Part shown: piece after piece, positions 51,035 to 61,008 of the stretch
How positions within the stretch are numbered: position 1 is the first letter of the stretch
How the letters are laid out: the number at the start of each line of letters is the position of its first letter
Assembly (NCBI RefSeq): GCF_018283675.1
Contig: NZ_JAGVRK010000001.1
Location: 1,860,001-1,924,000 of the forward strand
From: Metabacillus flavus
GTDB lineage: Bacteria > Bacillota > Bacilli > Bacillales > Bacillaceae
Direction of reading: 5' to 3'
DNA: 64,000 nucleotides
Notes under the pieces: model-generated
The model's database searches: none
What the model was told of the DNA's origin: nothing
What the model saw: the letters and a program-made list of their open reading frames with translations, nothing else
Position numbers and translations under genes: made by a program

Positions 51035-52325
51035 GCCTATACAGTTTGAGCAGCTTCAGGAAGAGCTGTATCATGAAAAAATGGACAATGGATTAAATGT
51101 TTATGTACTGCCCAAAAAAGGATTTAATAAGACTTATGCAACCTTTACCACCAAATATGGTTCCATCGATAACGAATTTGTGCCTCTTGGACAGGAAGAA
51201 ATGAAAAAGGTTCCGGATGGAATTGCGCATTTTCTTGAGCATAAGCTTTTTGAAAAAGAAGATGGGGATGTTTTTCAGCAATTCGGCAAGCAAGGGGCAT
51301 CCTCTAATGCCTTTACATCGTTTACACGAACCGCTTACTTGTTCTCAAGCACCTCAGATGCCGAGAAAAACCTGGAAACGTTAATTGATTTCGTTCAGGA
51401 GCCTTATTTTACAGAAAAGTCAGTAGAAAAAGAAAAGGGAATCATCGGACAGGAAATCAACATGTATGATGATAACCCGGACTGGCGTTTATATTTCGGA
51501 TTAATTGAAAACATGTATGAAAAGCATCCTGTGAAAATTGATATCGCCGGTACAGTTGAATCTATTTCTCATATCACGAAGGATTTGCTGTATGAGTGCT
51601 ACCATACGTTTTATCATCCGAGCAATATGCTGCTTTTTGTTACCGGTCCGGTTGATCCTGAGGGTGTTTTAAAGCAGGTTAGAGAAAATCAGAAAAAGAA
51701 AACGTTTGAAGAGCCTCAAACCATTAAGCGTCCCGAACTCTCTGAAAAAGCAGAGGTGGATAAAAAGGACGAAAAGCTTCCAATGAACGTTCAGTCTTCG
51801 AAATGCCTCGTTGGCATCAAGGCAAAAGAGACCGGTTTATCCGGGGAAGAGCTTCTTAAAAAAGAATTGACGGCTAACCTGGTGCTTGATGTGCTCTTCG
51901 GGAAAAGCTCCAGTCATTTCCAAACCATGTACAGCAACGGTTTAATAGATGATACCTTCAGCTATGATTACACGGAAGAGGAGACCTTCGGATTTGCGAT
52001 GATTGGCGGAGATACCGATCAGCCGGAGGAGCTTGCCAAGCAAACAAAAGAAATTTTATTCAAAGCTAGGGAAGAGGGCTTGGATCAGGAACGGCTGAAT
52101 ACAGCGATCAAAAAAAGGATTGGAGCATTTCTGCGTTCCGTCAATTCTCCTGAGTACATTGCCAATCAATTCACCCGCTATGCATTCAATGATATGAACC
52201 TGTTTGATGTTGTACCGGTTCTCGAGCAGATAACAAAGCAGGATGCGGATGCTCTTTTACAGCAGTTCGCAGATGAAAAGCAAATGACCGTCTTTACGGT
52301 TGTTCCAAAAAAGGAAGACAAATAA
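51027..52325 (+). CDS. ymfH: M16-family zinc protease, catalytic partner
   Basis: This is a 432-residue pitrilysin-type protease with an intact inverted zinc motif HFLEH (68-72) and the downstream Glu in IIGQEINMYDDNPDW. The heterodimer with YmfF would resemble the mitochondrial processing peptidase alpha/beta arrangement. ATG overlaps the end of ymfF, behind AAAGGGGG, so equal amounts are expected. It lies in the ymfF-ymfH-ymfI-ymfJ-ymfK-rodZ-pgsA cluster conserved in Bacillus. Confidence 0.92.
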   Translation: MGKPIQFEQLQEELYHEKMDNGLNVYVLPKKGFNKTYATFTTKYGSIDNEFVPLGQEEMKKVPDGIAHFLEHKLFEKEDGDVFQQFGKQGASSNAFTSFTRTAYLFSSTSDAEKNLETLIDFVQEPYFTEKSVEKEKGIIGQEINMYDDNPDWRLYFGLIENMYEKHPVKIDIAGTVESISHITKDLLYECYHTFYHPSNMLLFVTGPVDPEGVLKQVRENQKKKTFEEPQTIKRPELSEKAEVDKKDEKLPMNVQSSKCLVGIKAKETGLSGEELLKKELTANLVLDVLFGKSSSHFQTMYSNGLIDDTFSYDYTEEETFGFAMIGGDTDQPEELAKQTKEILFKAREEGLDQERLNTAIKKRIGAFLRSVNSPEYIANQFTRYAFNDMNLFDVVPVLEQITKQDADALLQQFADEKQMTVFTVVPKKEDK

Positions 52326-52332
52326 TTTTTTT

Positions 52333-52363
52333 GAATACCGGCTGACATCAGCCGGTATTCTTG
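52333..52363 (+). terminator. Strong hairpin between ymfH and ymfI
   Basis: GAATACCGGC plus TGA (52333-52345) pair perfectly with TCA plus GCCGGTATTC (52348-52360). Only TTGTG follows, so it is probably an attenuator or mRNA-stabilising stem rather than a full stop. Confidence 0.65.
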
Positions 52364-52382
52364 TGCAAGGAGGTATACAAAG

Positions 52383-53102
52383 TTGAAATATGCGCTTATT
52401 ACTGGAGCAAGCGGGGGAATAGGGTCCAGAATTGCCGCAAAGCTTGCGGATGAAGGCTGGAATTTGTATTTGCATTATCACCGCAATAAGGACAAGGCGG
52501 AGCACCTGAAAAAGGAGCTTGAGAATAAAGGTATCAGCTGTTTGACGGTACAGGGTGATTTGTCCACAAAAGACGGGGTAAATGGGGTCCTCGGTAAAAT
52601 CAGCCATCCGATTCAGCTCCTTGTTCTGTCCAGCGGAACGGCTCCTTATGGTCTTATAACGGATCTGGATGATGAAGAAATTCAAGCGCAGGTCCAGCTT
52701 CATGTTACAAGTCCGTTTCTCCTTGCAAAATCCCTGATTCCGGATATGGTTGCTGCCAAAAAAGGATCCATTGTTGCGATTACTTCCATTTGGGGTGAAA
52801 AAGGGGCCTCTTGTGAAGTGCTGTATTCAATGGTAAAAGGCGGGCAGAATACATTCGTAAAAGCGCTGGCAAAAGAGCTTGCGCCAAGCGGCATCCGCGT
52901 AAACGCAGTTTCTCCGGGAGCTGTAGACACCGGTATGCTAAGCAACTTCACTGAAGAAGATTTGCGGGAAATGGCTGAAGACATTCCTGCTGGCAGAATC
53001 GGCAGACCGGAAGAAATTGCAGATGCCGTCTGTTTTTTAGCATCGGAAAAATCATCATACATAACCGGCCACATCCTCTCTGTCAATGGCGGATGGGATT
53101 GA
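52383..53102 (+). CDS. ymfI: Short-chain dehydrogenase/reductase YmfI
   Basis: This is a 239-residue SDR-family oxidoreductase. It has the cofactor loop TGASGGIG (7-14), catalytic Ser135, Tyr148 and Lys152 (YSMVK), and SPGAVDTGM after the active site, closest in style to 3-oxoacyl-ACP reductase (FabG-like). The substrate cannot be read from the sequence. A TTG start lies behind AAGGAGGT. Confidence 0.88.
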   Translation: MKYALITGASGGIGSRIAAKLADEGWNLYLHYHRNKDKAEHLKKELENKGISCLTVQGDLSTKDGVNGVLGKISHPIQLLVLSSGTAPYGLITDLDDEEIQAQVQLHVTSPFLLAKSLIPDMVAAKKGSIVAITSIWGEKGASCEVLYSMVKGGQNTFVKALAKELAPSGIRVNAVSPGAVDTGMLSNFTEEDLREMAEDIPAGRIGRPEEIADAVCFLASEKSSYITGHILSVNGGWD

Positions 53103-53188
53103 GGAAAAAAGCGGGGAATGGTGCATAAAAACACGTAAATCAGCAAAACTAACCTTGTAATCAATTTTTTGGACTGGAGGAATGAACA

Positions 53189-53455
53189 ATGTCCGTATTG
53201 AATAATTGGGATTCATGGAAGAATTTCCTTGGAGATCGTCTTCATCATGCTGAAAACAGCGGGATGAGCCGTGAAACGGTTTCTGGACTTGCTTATGAAA
53301 TCGGCGGATACCTTGCAAACCAAGTAGACTCCAAAAATGATCAGGAAAAAGTTCTTGCTGATTTATGGAGCGTTGCAAGTGAAGAAGAGCAGCATGCGAT
53401 TGCGAACATGATGGTGAAGCTTGTCGGCAACAACGGAACTGAAGGAACGCACTAA
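53189..53455 (+). CDS. ymfJ: DUF3243 family protein YmfJ
   Basis: This is an 88-residue soluble protein of the DUF3243 family, with NWDSWKNFLGDRLHHAENSG at the start and SEEEQHAIANMMVKLV at the end. It is helical, has no membrane segment, and its function is unknown. CTGGAGGAATG precedes the ATG. A terminator follows immediately. Confidence 0.88.
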   Translation: MSVLNNWDSWKNFLGDRLHHAENSGMSRETVSGLAYEIGGYLANQVDSKNDQEKVLADLWSVASEEEQHAIANMMVKLVGNNGTEGTH

Positions 53456-53456
53456 A

Positions 53457-53487
53457 AAAGGGAGGCGCTGCCTCTCTTTTTTTATTT
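53457..53487 (+). terminator. Intrinsic terminator after ymfJ
   Basis: AAAGGGAGGC (53457-53466) and GCCTCTCTTT (53470-53479) form a 10-bp stem with a GCT loop, followed by TTTTTA. Confidence 0.9.
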
Positions 53488-53796
53488 GGCATTGTTAAGA
53501 TAACTTGCAGACTTTTTGAACACTTACCGGCTGGGGCAGTTTATTTAAGACTCCTTTGAAAGAGCAGGTTAAGGGAGACCTCTCATGCTTAAAGCTCTGA
53601 GAAGGCTTTCGGCCGGCCCTCTGAAGATTAAGTTCCTGGTCCGTAATCAAAAAAGAAGGTTTATTTTAATTCGAAGATCCTTAGCCAGCTTCTTCCTGCA
53701 TTAAGAGGTTTAGGGAATTATTCTTTCTTATTACGAGGAAATGCTTTATTATAATCTTATAGGTACATTTCGCCTCAATCGAAAGGGGGATTCTCC
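53488..53796 (+). promoter_or_regulatory. ymfJ-ymfK gap with a probable promoter
   Basis: The gap holds a consensus -10 box TATAAT (53750-53755) with a weak -35 region, about 42 bases before the ymfK start, and no convincing gene. The segment AAGACTCCTTTGAAAGAGCA near 53550 faintly resembles the dispersed repeat. Confidence 0.4.
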
Positions 53797-54588
53797 TTGC
53801 AAAAGGAAGAATGGTACTTGGAATATGAAATCCAGAAAAACCGGCCTGGTTTACTGGGGGATGTTTCTTCCCTGCTGGGTATGCTTTCCATAAATATTGT
53901 GACGATTAATGGTGTTGACGACTCCCGTCGTGGACTCCTGCTAAAATGTGAACATAACGACCAGATTAAACGTCTTGAATCGATTTTACATACAATGGAT
54001 ACAATTACTGTGACTAAACTAAGGAAGCCGAAGCTTCGAGACCGGCTTGCGATCAGACACGGACGTTATATACAGCGTGATGCAGATGATAAAAAGACCT
54101 TCCGATTTGTTCGTGATGAACTAGGTTTGCTTGTAGATTTCCTCGCAGAATTGATGAAGCAGGACGGCCATAAGCTGATTGGAATCCGCGGAATGCCTAG
54201 AGTGGGAAAAACGGAATCGATCGTAGCTTCAAGTGTGTGTGCTAATAAAAGGTGGCTCTTTGTTTCCTCAACCCTTTTAAAACAGACGCTTCGAAGCCAG
54301 CTTATCGCTGATGAATACGATGCCAATAATTTGTTTATTATTGATGGAATTGTTTCAACCCGGAGAGGGACAGAACGGCATTTGCAGCTTGTACGTGAGA
54401 TAATGCGCCTTTCCGCAACAAAAATTGTGGAACACCCAGATGTGTTTGTCCAGAACACGGAATACACTTTGGAAGACTTTGATTATATCATCGAGCTTCG
54501 AAACGACCCGGATGAAGAAATTACATATGAAGACGCTGAAGAGCCGGAAATGCTCGATCAGTCGGCTTTTTCTGGATTTGATTTTTAA
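53797..54588 (+). CDS. ymfK: DUF3388 protein YmfK (ACT-like domain plus P-loop-like segment)
   Basis: This is a 263-residue protein of unknown function. The first 70 residues read as an ACT-like ligand domain (YLEYEIQKNRPGLLGDVSSL, then NIVTINGVDD). The second part contains GMPRVGKTES, close to a Walker A loop, followed by a hydrophobic strand LFIIDGIVSTRRG. The combination suggests a nucleotide-dependent regulator, but this is inference. It is conserved before rodZ-pgsA. TTG start at 53797 behind AAAGGGGG. Confidence 0.85.
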   Translation: MQKEEWYLEYEIQKNRPGLLGDVSSLLGMLSINIVTINGVDDSRRGLLLKCEHNDQIKRLESILHTMDTITVTKLRKPKLRDRLAIRHGRYIQRDADDKKTFRFVRDELGLLVDFLAELMKQDGHKLIGIRGMPRVGKTESIVASSVCANKRWLFVSSTLLKQTLRSQLIADEYDANNLFIIDGIVSTRRGTERHLQLVREIMRLSATKIVEHPDVFVQNTEYTLEDFDYIIELRNDPDEEITYEDAEEPEMLDQSAFSGFDF

Positions 54589-54606
54589 TTATGGAAGGTG
54601 TTACGG

Positions 54607-55497
54607 TTGAGTGAATTAGGAAATCGCCTTAAGCAAGCGAGGGAAGAAAAGCAATTAACTTTGGACGATTTGCAAACGATGACGAAGATCCAAAAAAGAT
54701 ACCTGGTCGGAATTGAAGAGGGCAATTATAAAATTATGCCTGGCCAATTTTACGTTCGTGCTTTTATTAAGCAGTATGCTGAAGCTGTCGGACTGGATCC
54801 TGATCAGCTGTTTGAAGAGTATAAAAAGGATGTTCCGGACAGCGGCCAGGACGAATTGCCCGGCCAGCTTTCAAGGGTGCAGACGCAAAGAGAACTTCCG
54901 GAAAGCGCATCAAAAGCAATTGACCTGCTGCCGAAAATTCTGATTATCCTCCTAATTGTCGCGGCTGCAGTCGTTATTTGGATGGTTAATCAGAATAACA
55001 GCGGAAGTGAAAAGGCTGCAAAGCCGAAGTCAGAGTCAGAATCAATCAGTTCAGAAGTGAAGATGGATGAATCATTGAAAAACAAGGAAACGAGCGAAAA
55101 AGCTGAAGAGAAGCCCGAGCCTCAGCCTGAACCGGCCAAAATAGAACCGCCTGCTCCCAAGCAGGCAATCAGCGGCAAAAGCACCGGTACAGCTTCTTCC
55201 ACCTATGCTGTTTCAGGAGCGGAGAAACTGGAAATTGAAATTTCTGCAAAAGGATCTACTTGGATCGGTGTCAAAAACAGCAAAGGCAAATCCTTTTTTT
55301 CCGGGGTGCTAAATAGCGGGAAAATGCAAAAAATTGATGCAAGCAATGAAAATGAAGTTAAAATACGTATTGGAAACATGCCGAATACAGACATTAAAGT
55401 AAACGGAGAACCTCTGAAATACGTAATTGACCCTTCTAAAAAGATGACACAATCCATTACCATTACGTATACAAAAGCAGAAAAGTCATCTTCTTGA
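54607..55497 (+). CDS. rodZ: Cell-shape protein RodZ (YmfM)
   Basis: RodZ links the MreB cytoskeleton to the membrane. The 296-residue protein has an N-terminal XRE-type helix-turn-helix (LGNRLKQAREEKQLTLDDLQ, VGIEEGNYKIMPGQFYVRAFIKQYAEAVGLD), one membrane helix (about 111-127), and an extracellular Glu/Pro/Lys-rich linker. It ends with the DUF4115 beta domain (WIGVKNSKGKSFFSGVL). The TTG at 54607 sits six bases after GGAAGGTG; the in-frame GTG at 54598 lies inside that site. Its stop codon is within a terminator stem. Confidence 0.93.
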   Translation: MSELGNRLKQAREEKQLTLDDLQTMTKIQKRYLVGIEEGNYKIMPGQFYVRAFIKQYAEAVGLDPDQLFEEYKKDVPDSGQDELPGQLSRVQTQRELPESASKAIDLLPKILIILLIVAAAVVIWMVNQNNSGSEKAAKPKSESESISSEVKMDESLKNKETSEKAEEKPEPQPEPAKIEPPAPKQAISGKSTGTASSTYAVSGAEKLEIEISAKGSTWIGVKNSKGKSFFSGVLNSGKMQKIDASNENEVKIRIGNMPNTDIKVNGEPLKYVIDPSKKMTQSITITYTKAEKSSS

Positions 55498-55512
55498 TGG
55501 CTTTTCTTGCCA
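55479..55512 (+). terminator. Hairpin overlapping the rodZ stop codon
   Basis: AGAAAAGTCATC (55479-55490) and GATGGCTTTTCT (55496-55507) form a 12-bp stem with one G-U pair and the loop TTCTT. The T run is formed within the 3' arm. Confidence 0.7.
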
Positions 55513-55573
55513 TTTATTAAAAGTTTGCAGAGGATCTTCTTAAAAACAGATCCCGATGAAGGAGTAGAAACAA

Positions 55574-56152
55574 ATGAATTTACCTAATAAAATAACGGTT
55601 TCACGTATTTTGCTCATCCCGGTGTTTATGTTTATCATGCTTTTTCCTTTTGATTGGGGTATGGTAACGATTTTAGGCACTGAAATGCCCGCTTCACAGT
55701 TCACAGGGGCCATGCTGTTTATTATCGCTTCCGTTACAGATTGGATTGACGGGTACTATGCCCGGAAATACAATCTCGTAACAAACCTTGGAAAGTTTCT
55801 GGACCCGCTTGCGGATAAGCTGCTTGTTTCCGCAGCTCTTATCATCCTTGTAGAGATGGGGCTTGCACCTGCCTGGATGGTAATTATCATTATCAGCAGA
55901 GAATTTGCAGTGACAGGGCTTAGACTGATTTTGGCCAATGAAGGAGAAGTAGTAGCTGCTAACTCGCTTGGCAAAATCAAAACATGGACCCAAATTATTG
56001 CCATTTCTGCCCTTTTGCTTAACAACTTTCCGTTTGAACCGCTGCATATTCCTTTTGCCCAAATTGCCCTTTGGGTGGCCGTCTTCTTTACTATTATTTC
56101 AGGCTGGGATTATTTCGCTAAAAACAAGAATGCTTTCTTAAACTCTAAGTAA
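55574..56152 (+). CDS. pgsA: CDP-diacylglycerol-glycerol-3-phosphate 3-phosphatidyltransferase
   Basis: PgsA makes phosphatidylglycerol phosphate, the precursor of the main anionic phospholipid, from the CDP-diacylglycerol supplied by CdsA. The 192-residue membrane protein has the complete CDP-alcohol phosphotransferase motif at residues 56-81 (DWIDGYYAR, then GKFLDPLAD) and about five or six membrane helices. GAAGGAG precedes the ATG. Confidence 0.96.
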   Translation: MNLPNKITVSRILLIPVFMFIMLFPFDWGMVTILGTEMPASQFTGAMLFIIASVTDWIDGYYARKYNLVTNLGKFLDPLADKLLVSAALIILVEMGLAPAWMVIIIISREFAVTGLRLILANEGEVVAANSLGKIKTWTQIIAISALLLNNFPFEPLHIPFAQIALWVAVFFTIISGWDYFAKNKNAFLNSK

Positions 56153-56169
56153 TAGAAAAGGAGCTTGTT

Positions 56170-57423
56170 ATGAATACGAAAACAGAAATCATCGCCGTAG
56201 GATCCGAGCTTCTTCTCGGACAAATTGTCAACTCCAATGCACAGTTCATATCAGGCGAACTTGCAGAAATGGGCTTTAATACGTATTACCATACCGTAAC
56301 CGGTGACAACGCCGGCCGGCTGAGAGCAGCCATTGAAGTTGCTCAATCCAGATCTAATGTCATTATCTTCACTGGCGGGCTTGGACCGACAAAAGATGAT
56401 TTAACGAAAGAAACGATCGCTTCGCATTTAAATGTCAATTTGGTCACAGATGATGAAGCCATGTCATCAATCGAGGATTATTTTAAAAAGGTAAACCGGA
56501 CGATGACTGAAAATAACAGAAAACAGGCACTTGTCCTCGAAGGGGCCCATATTTTAAAAAATGATACAGGAATGGCGCCGGGGATGGCTCTCGAAGCAGA
56601 TGGAATTGTATATATCCTAATGCCCGGGCCCCCTTCTGAAATGAGGCCGATGTTCTCCAACTATGCCCGTCCTTATCTCTTGGAGCTGCTGGGCGAACAG
56701 GAAAAAATCATGTCCAGAGTGCTGCGGTATTTCGGAATTGGAGAATCACAGCTCGAAGCAGACCTTGAGGACCTGATTGACGGGCAGACAAACCCGACGA
56801 TCGCTCCTTTGGCAGGAGACGGCGAAGTAACGCTGAGATTGACAGCCAGGCATAAAGAGGCCACTACAGCGACCCAGCTTTTGAATGAATTGGAGCAAAC
56901 TATTAATGCGCGGGTCGGCGATTATTTTTACGGCTATGAAAGCACAAGCCTTCTCCAGGAAGTGACGGACCAGCTGATTGAGAGGAAAATCACCATTTCA
57001 TCAGCAGAAAGTCTGACTGGCGGACTGTTCTCAGAACAGCTGACCACAGTGAAAGGAACTTCGAGTGTGCTGAAGGGCGGAATTGTATGCTATTCCAACT
57101 CAGTGAAGCAGAACCTCCTGAGGGTAAAGCCTGAAACTCTTGAAAACCACGGTGCAGTCAGCAGGCAGTGTGCGAGGGAGATGGCGGAGAACATCCGCCG
57201 TTTGGCAGAGAGCGATATTGGCATCAGTTTTACAGGAGTAGCAGGTCCGGAACCGATGGATAATCAGCCTGTCGGAACCGTTTATATCGGAATTGCCTCT
57301 GAAGCTCAGACTGAGGTTCATGAACTTAAGCTTGCAGGCAGCAGAGACGGAATCAGAAAAAGAACCGTCAAATACGGCTGCAGGCTCTTGATGAAGCACC
57401 TTGAAAAACATACAGCCATCTAA
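56170..57423 (+). CDS. cinA: CinA family protein (competence-damage inducible)
   Basis: CinA combines a molybdopterin-binding-like domain (residues 1-170, with [18 protein letters not shown] and [15 protein letters not shown]) and a C-terminal CinA domain, the type with nicotinamide-nucleotide amidase activity in other bacteria ([34 protein letters not shown]). The length is 417 residues. It lies directly upstream of recA as in competent Firmicutes, where the two are induced together. A terminator at its end separates it from the recA promoter here. Confidence 0.95.
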   Translation: MNTKTEIIAVGSELLLGQIVNSNAQFISGELAEMGFNTYYHTVTGDNAGRLRAAIEVAQSRSNVIIFTGGLGPTKDDLTKETIASHLNVNLVTDDEAMSSIEDYFKKVNRTMTENNRKQALVLEGAHILKNDTGMAPGMALEADGIVYILMPGPPSEMRPMFSNYARPYLLELLGEQEKIMSRVLRYFGIGESQLEADLEDLIDGQTNPTIAPLAGDGEVTLRLTARHKEATTATQLLNELEQTINARVGDYFYGYESTSLLQEVTDQLIERKITISSAESLTGGLFSEQLTTVKGTSSVLKGGIVCYSNSVKQNLLRVKPETLENHGAVSRQCAREMAENIRRLAESDIGISFTGVAGPEPMDNQPVGTVYIGIASEAQTEVHELKLAGSRDGIRKRTVKYGCRLLMKHLEKHTAI

Positions 57424-57440
57424 GCTGTGTGTTTTTTTAT
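57408..57440 (+). terminator. Intrinsic terminator overlapping the cinA stop codon
   Basis: ACATACAGC (57408-57416) and GCTGTGTGT (57424-57432) form a 9-bp stem with a 7-base loop holding the stop codon, followed by TTTTTTA. Confidence 0.88.
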
Positions 57441-57474
57441 TTGGCTATGTTAAAGCATGGTGTTGATTTTTTGA

Positions 57475-57545
57475 CACCTGTTGATTGGGGCGGAAGGCAT
57501 GAGACTCCTGCGGGAGCAGCGGGACAGGTGTTTGCGGAAAAAGCT
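57475..57545 (+). repeat. Dispersed intergenic repeat, copy D (left half)
   Basis: TTGATTGGGGCGGAAGGC, GAGACTCCTGCGGGAGCAGC and GGGACAGGTG are the best-preserved left end of the repeat in this window. CACCTG and CAGGTG (57475-57530) flank a CTCCTGC/GGGAG hairpin. The right half is missing. It lies between the cinA terminator and the recA promoter. Confidence 0.7.
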
Positions 57546-57626
57546 TTTTTAAAAGAATAACCCATTTGAAAATCCATTTTTCACTATGGAAAAAACCTAT
57601 TTTCAAACACCATAAACAGAAAAAAA

Positions 57627-57640
57627 CGAATAAGTGTTCG
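57627..57640. promoter_or_regulatory. LexA (SOS) box of recA
   Basis: CGAAT-AAGT-GTTCG fits the Bacillus SOS box CGAAC-N4-GTTCG with one mismatch, and the B. subtilis recA box also has T at that position. It lies 10 bp upstream of the recA -35 box. Confidence 0.85.
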
Positions 57641-57649
57641 ACTTTTTTC

Positions 57650-57678
57650 TTGGCAAATGATATAAAAAGAGATATAGT
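57650..57678 (+). promoter_or_regulatory. recA promoter
   Basis: A -35 box TTGGCA (57650-57655), 17-bp spacer and -10 box TATAGT (57673-57678) give a leader of about 27 bases. Confidence 0.8.
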
Positions 57679-57712
57679 AATGATAGGTTAAAGATTAGAG
57701 GAGGAACGTTAC

Positions 57713-58753
57713 ATGAATGATCGTCAAGCCGCCCTTGATATGGCGCTTAAACAGATAGAAAAACAATTTGGTAAAGGTTCCATTATGAAGCTTGGAGAAC
57801 AGACGGACCGTAAAGTTTCGACTGTTCCAAGCGGATCGCTGGCACTGGATGTTGCACTGGGTATAGGCGGATATCCGCGCGGCCGTATAATTGAAACATA
57901 CGGACCTGAGAGCTCTGGTAAAACAACGGTAGCTCTGCATGCAATCGCTGAAGTTCAGCGTCAGGGAGGACAAGCTGCATTTATTGATGCTGAGCATGCT
58001 CTTGACCCGGTTTACGCACAAAAGCTTGGCGTAAATATTGACGAACTTCTTCTGTCGCAGCCGGATACCGGCGAGCAGGCGCTTGAAATTGCAGAAGCGC
58101 TTGTACGAAGCGGTGCAGTAGACATTCTTGTTATTGACTCGGTTGCTGCGCTTGTTCCAAAGGCAGAGATAGAAGGGGAAATGGGAGACTCCCATGTAGG
58201 TCTTCAGGCGCGTCTAATGTCGCAGGCACTAAGAAAACTGTCCGGTGCAATCAGCAAATCCAAGACAATTGCCATCTTTATTAACCAAATCCGTGAAAAA
58301 GTAGGCGTTATGTTCGGAAATCCTGAAACAACTCCGGGTGGACGAGCATTGAAATTCTATTCCTCCGTCCGTCTGGAAGTCCGCCGTGCCGAGCAGCTTA
58401 AGCAAGGCAATGATGTAATGGGAAATAAAACAAAAATCAAGGTTGTAAAAAACAAAGTGGCTCCTCCGTTCAGAACGGCAGAAGTAGACATCATGTATGG
58501 CCTGGGGATTTCCAGAGAAGGGGAAATCATCGATATGGGAACAGACCTTGATATCGTTCAGAAGAGCGGATCCTGGTATTCCTACAATGAAGAGCGTCTT
58601 GGCCAGGGACGTGAAAATGCTAAAATCTTTTTGAAGGAAAATCCACACATCGCTACTGTCATCCATCAGCAAATTAGAGATCACTACAATCTCGATGCAA
58701 CAGCAGAAGCTCCTCCTGAAGAGGAAGAGGAACTGTTCGAACTCGAAGACTGA
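57713..58753 (+). CDS. recA: Recombinase A
   Basis: RecA forms filaments on single-stranded DNA, drives homologous strand exchange and triggers LexA self-cleavage. The 346-residue protein has Walker [10 protein letters not shown] (64-72), [12 protein letters not shown], the L1/L2 DNA loops ([12 protein letters not shown], then [19 protein letters not shown]) and an acidic C-terminus. There is no intein or frameshift. GAGGAGG precedes the ATG. Expression is under LexA control through the box at 57627. Confidence 0.99.
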   Translation: MNDRQAALDMALKQIEKQFGKGSIMKLGEQTDRKVSTVPSGSLALDVALGIGGYPRGRIIETYGPESSGKTTVALHAIAEVQRQGGQAAFIDAEHALDPVYAQKLGVNIDELLLSQPDTGEQALEIAEALVRSGAVDILVIDSVAALVPKAEIEGEMGDSHVGLQARLMSQALRKLSGAISKSKTIAIFINQIREKVGVMFGNPETTPGGRALKFYSSVRLEVRRAEQLKQGNDVMGNKTKIKVVKNKVAPPFRTAEVDIMYGLGISREGEIIDMGTDLDIVQKSGSWYSYNEERLGQGRENAKIFLKENPHIATVIHQQIRDHYNLDATAEAPPEEEEELFELED

Positions 58754-58776
58754 TCTGATCCGATATATTACCAGCG

Positions 58777-58812
58777 GAAAGAGGGATGTTCTCCCTCTTT
58801 CTTTCTGTTTTC
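58777..58812 (+). terminator. Intrinsic terminator after recA
   Basis: GAAAGAGGGA (58777-58786) and TCCCTCTTTC (58792-58801) form a perfect 10-bp stem with a 5-base loop, followed by TTTCTGTTTT. Confidence 0.9.
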
Positions 58813-58878
58813 AGACCCATTTTGAATGAAAAGCAGACTATTCGGCAGGAAGCGGACAAAAAGGGCAAGATGACTGGC

Positions 58879-58915
58879 TTGACAAGTATTTTTCACAACT
58901 ATACAATGAAATTGT
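58879..58915 (+). promoter_or_regulatory. Promoter of rny with a palindrome at the -10 box
   Basis: Consensus-like -35 TTGACA (58879-58884) and -10 TACAAT (58902-58907) have ideal 17-bp spacing. ACAAT-GAA-ATTGT (58903-58915) overlaps the -10 box and the start point. Predicted start near 58914, about 200 bases before rny. Confidence 0.7.
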
Positions 58916-58955
58916 GTATTTTGTTTTATTTTTAGTATTTTTTAACAAAGAACCT

Positions 58956-59012
58956 GATGATTTTGGCTAAAGCAACCATTTGGCTTGCCTTTAGCTGCTA
59001 ACTAAAATCATC
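58956..59012 (+). promoter_or_regulatory. Structured 5' leader of rny
   Basis: GATGATTTT (58956-58964) pairs perfectly with AAAATCATC (59004-59012). Inside, GCTAAAG (58966-58972) pairs with CTTTAGC (58989-58995), extended by CAA/TTG around a 9-base loop. No T run follows. The fold lies about 40 bases into the predicted rny mRNA and 100 bases before the start codon. The rest of the 358-bp gap is AT-rich. Confidence 0.5.
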
Positions 59013-59112
59013 CTAAAGAAAACATGTGCAGTATATTGAGACCCAATGAAACAATGTACGTGCCGACACATTATTCGAGCAAGAAATGTTCATAGCAAGA
59101 GGAGGTGAGATA

Positions 59113-60672
59113 ATGGACGCAACACTAATCATCTCCATTTTGCTTGGCCTTATCGTAGGTGTAGTTGTTGGCTATTTTGTTCGCAAATCGATTGCCGAAG
59201 CGAAAATTGCCGGGGCAAAGAGTGCCGCCGAGCAGATTCTTGAAGATGGAAAACGCGAAGCTGAAGCAGCTAAGAAAGAAGCGATGCTTGAAGCAAAAGA
59301 TGAAATTCATAAGCTTCGTACAGATGCCGAACAAGAAATTCGTGATCGTCGAAACGAGCTACAAAAACAAGAAAACCGGTTATTGCAAAAGGAGGAAAAC
59401 CTTGATCGAAAGGATGATTCTCTAGACAAAAGAGAAGCTGTTCTGGATCGTAAGGAAAACTCTCTAGCTGAAAGACAACAACATATTGAAGAGACGGAAA
59501 GCAAAGTGGATGAGATGGTTCGCAGGCAGCAAACAGAGCTTGAGCGGGTATCAGGCTTAACAAGGGAATCCGCCAGACAAATCATTCTTGACAAGCTTGA
59601 AAACGAGCTTTCCCATGATCTCGCTGTTCTTATTAAAGAGAGTGAGACACGTGCGAAGGAAGAAGCAGACAAACGGGCAAAAGAGATTCTTTCACTTGCG
59701 CTGCAGCGCTGCGCTGCTGATCATGTGGCAGAAACAACTGTGTCAGTTGTAAATCTTCCGAATGATGAAATGAAGGGCCGTATTATTGGCCGTGAGGGAC
59801 GAAACATCCGTACGCTTGAGACACTTACTGGAATCGATTTAATTATCGATGATACGCCTGAAGCGGTAATCCTCTCCGGCTTCGATCCAATCCGCAGAGA
59901 GACGGCGAGAATCGCCTTGGACAAGCTTGTTCAGGACGGCCGTATTCACCCGGCAAGGATTGAAGAGATGGTGGAGAAATCCCGCCGCGAGGTTGATGAG
60001 TATATCCGGGAAGTCGGTGAGCAAACGACCTTTGAAGTGGGAGTGCACGGACTGCATCCTGACCTGATCAAAATTCTGGGCCGCTTGAAGTTCAGAACAA
60101 GCTATGGTCAAAATGTACTGAAGCACTCAATGGAGGTAGCTCATCTATCCGGTCTAATGGCTGCCGAGCTTGGAGAAGACATCACGCTTGCTAAGCGCGC
60201 AGGTCTGCTTCATGATATCGGAAAAGCAATCGACCATGAAGTAGAGGGAAGCCATGTCGAAATTGGAGTTGAGCTTGCTGGAAAATACAAAGAGCATCCT
60301 GTTGTTATCAACAGTATTGCATCCCACCATGGTGACCAGGAACCAACTTCAATCATTGCTGTAATCGTCGCAGCAGCTGATGCTCTATCTGCTGCTAGAC
60401 CAGGCGCTCGAAGCGAAACCCTTGAAAACTATATCCGCAGGCTTGAGAAGCTTGAAGAGATCTCTGAATCATATGAAGGTGTAGAGAAGTCCTTCGCCAT
60501 CCAGGCAGGCCGTGAAGTCAGAATTATGGTTAAGCCGGATACGATTGATGATCTTCAGGCCCACAGACTGGCACGGGATATCCGCAAGAGGATCGAAGAA
60601 GAGCTCGATTATCCTGGACACATAAAAGTTACGGTTATCAGAGAAACTCGAGCCGTTGAATACGCAAAATAA
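59113..60672 (+). CDS. rny: Ribonuclease Y
   Basis: RNase Y is the membrane-bound endonuclease that starts decay of many Bacillus mRNAs. The 519-residue protein has one N-terminal membrane helix, a long charged coiled coil (about 30-200), a KH domain ([22 protein letters not shown]) and an HD domain with [12 protein letters not shown] and ASHHGDQE. The ATG at 59113 directly follows AGGAGGTGAG; an upstream extension would disrupt the membrane segment. It resembles B. subtilis Rny along its whole length. Confidence 0.97.
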   Translation: MDATLIISILLGLIVGVVVGYFVRKSIAEAKIAGAKSAAEQILEDGKREAEAAKKEAMLEAKDEIHKLRTDAEQEIRDRRNELQKQENRLLQKEENLDRKDDSLDKREAVLDRKENSLAERQQHIEETESKVDEMVRRQQTELERVSGLTRESARQIILDKLENELSHDLAVLIKESETRAKEEADKRAKEILSLALQRCAADHVAETTVSVVNLPNDEMKGRIIGREGRNIRTLETLTGIDLIIDDTPEAVILSGFDPIRRETARIALDKLVQDGRIHPARIEEMVEKSRREVDEYIREVGEQTTFEVGVHGLHPDLIKILGRLKFRTSYGQNVLKHSMEVAHLSGLMAAELGEDITLAKRAGLLHDIGKAIDHEVEGSHVEIGVELAGKYKEHPVVINSIASHHGDQEPTSIIAVIVAAADALSAARPGARSETLENYIRRLEKLEEISESYEGVEKSFAIQAGREVRIMVKPDTIDDLQAHRLARDIRKRIEEELDYPGHIKVTVIRETRAVEYAK

Positions 60673-60722
60673 AGGCTCAGCGTGCACAGTATCCTTGTTT
60701 TGGATGACTGCACGGCCGGGCA

Positions 60723-60760
60723 AAATAAAGCGGTGCATTGCGCCGCTTTATTTTTTTTCT
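60723..60760 (+). terminator. Intrinsic terminator after rny
   Basis: AAATAAAGCGG-TGC pairs with GCG-CCGCTTTATTT in a stem of about 14 bp with a 3-base loop, then a T run. It is one of the strongest hairpins in the window. Confidence 0.92.
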
Positions 60761-60771
60761 TTTTTAAGGGA

Positions 60772-60822
60772 TATAATAAACAGCAAATACACTGCGTCCG
60801 GTGGAGGACGCTTTTATTCTTT
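60772..60822 (+). promoter_or_regulatory. Possible ymdB promoter and leader attenuator
   Basis: A consensus -10 box TATAAT (60772-60777, weak -35) is followed by GCGTCC (60794-60799) pairing with GGACGC (60806-60811) and TTTTATTCTTT. Transcripts starting near 60784 would meet this terminator at once. The remaining gap to 61008 shows a CGGC/GCCG hairpin near 60951-60964 and no gene. Confidence 0.45.
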
Positions 60823-61008
60823 AGCTCTGATAAAGTACTCTTTTTATTGAAGCGGAAGGTGCAAGAATTTTGCATAAAATCAACCCGGGAAACCCTGCAG
60901 CCCCAAATATGGCATGGGGTTTTCAACCCCTGCCTGAAACGTAAATCAACCGGCCTATAAAGCCGTTCTTTAAAAGCAAAGCTCAAATAGGAAAGGAATC
61001 GGTATACT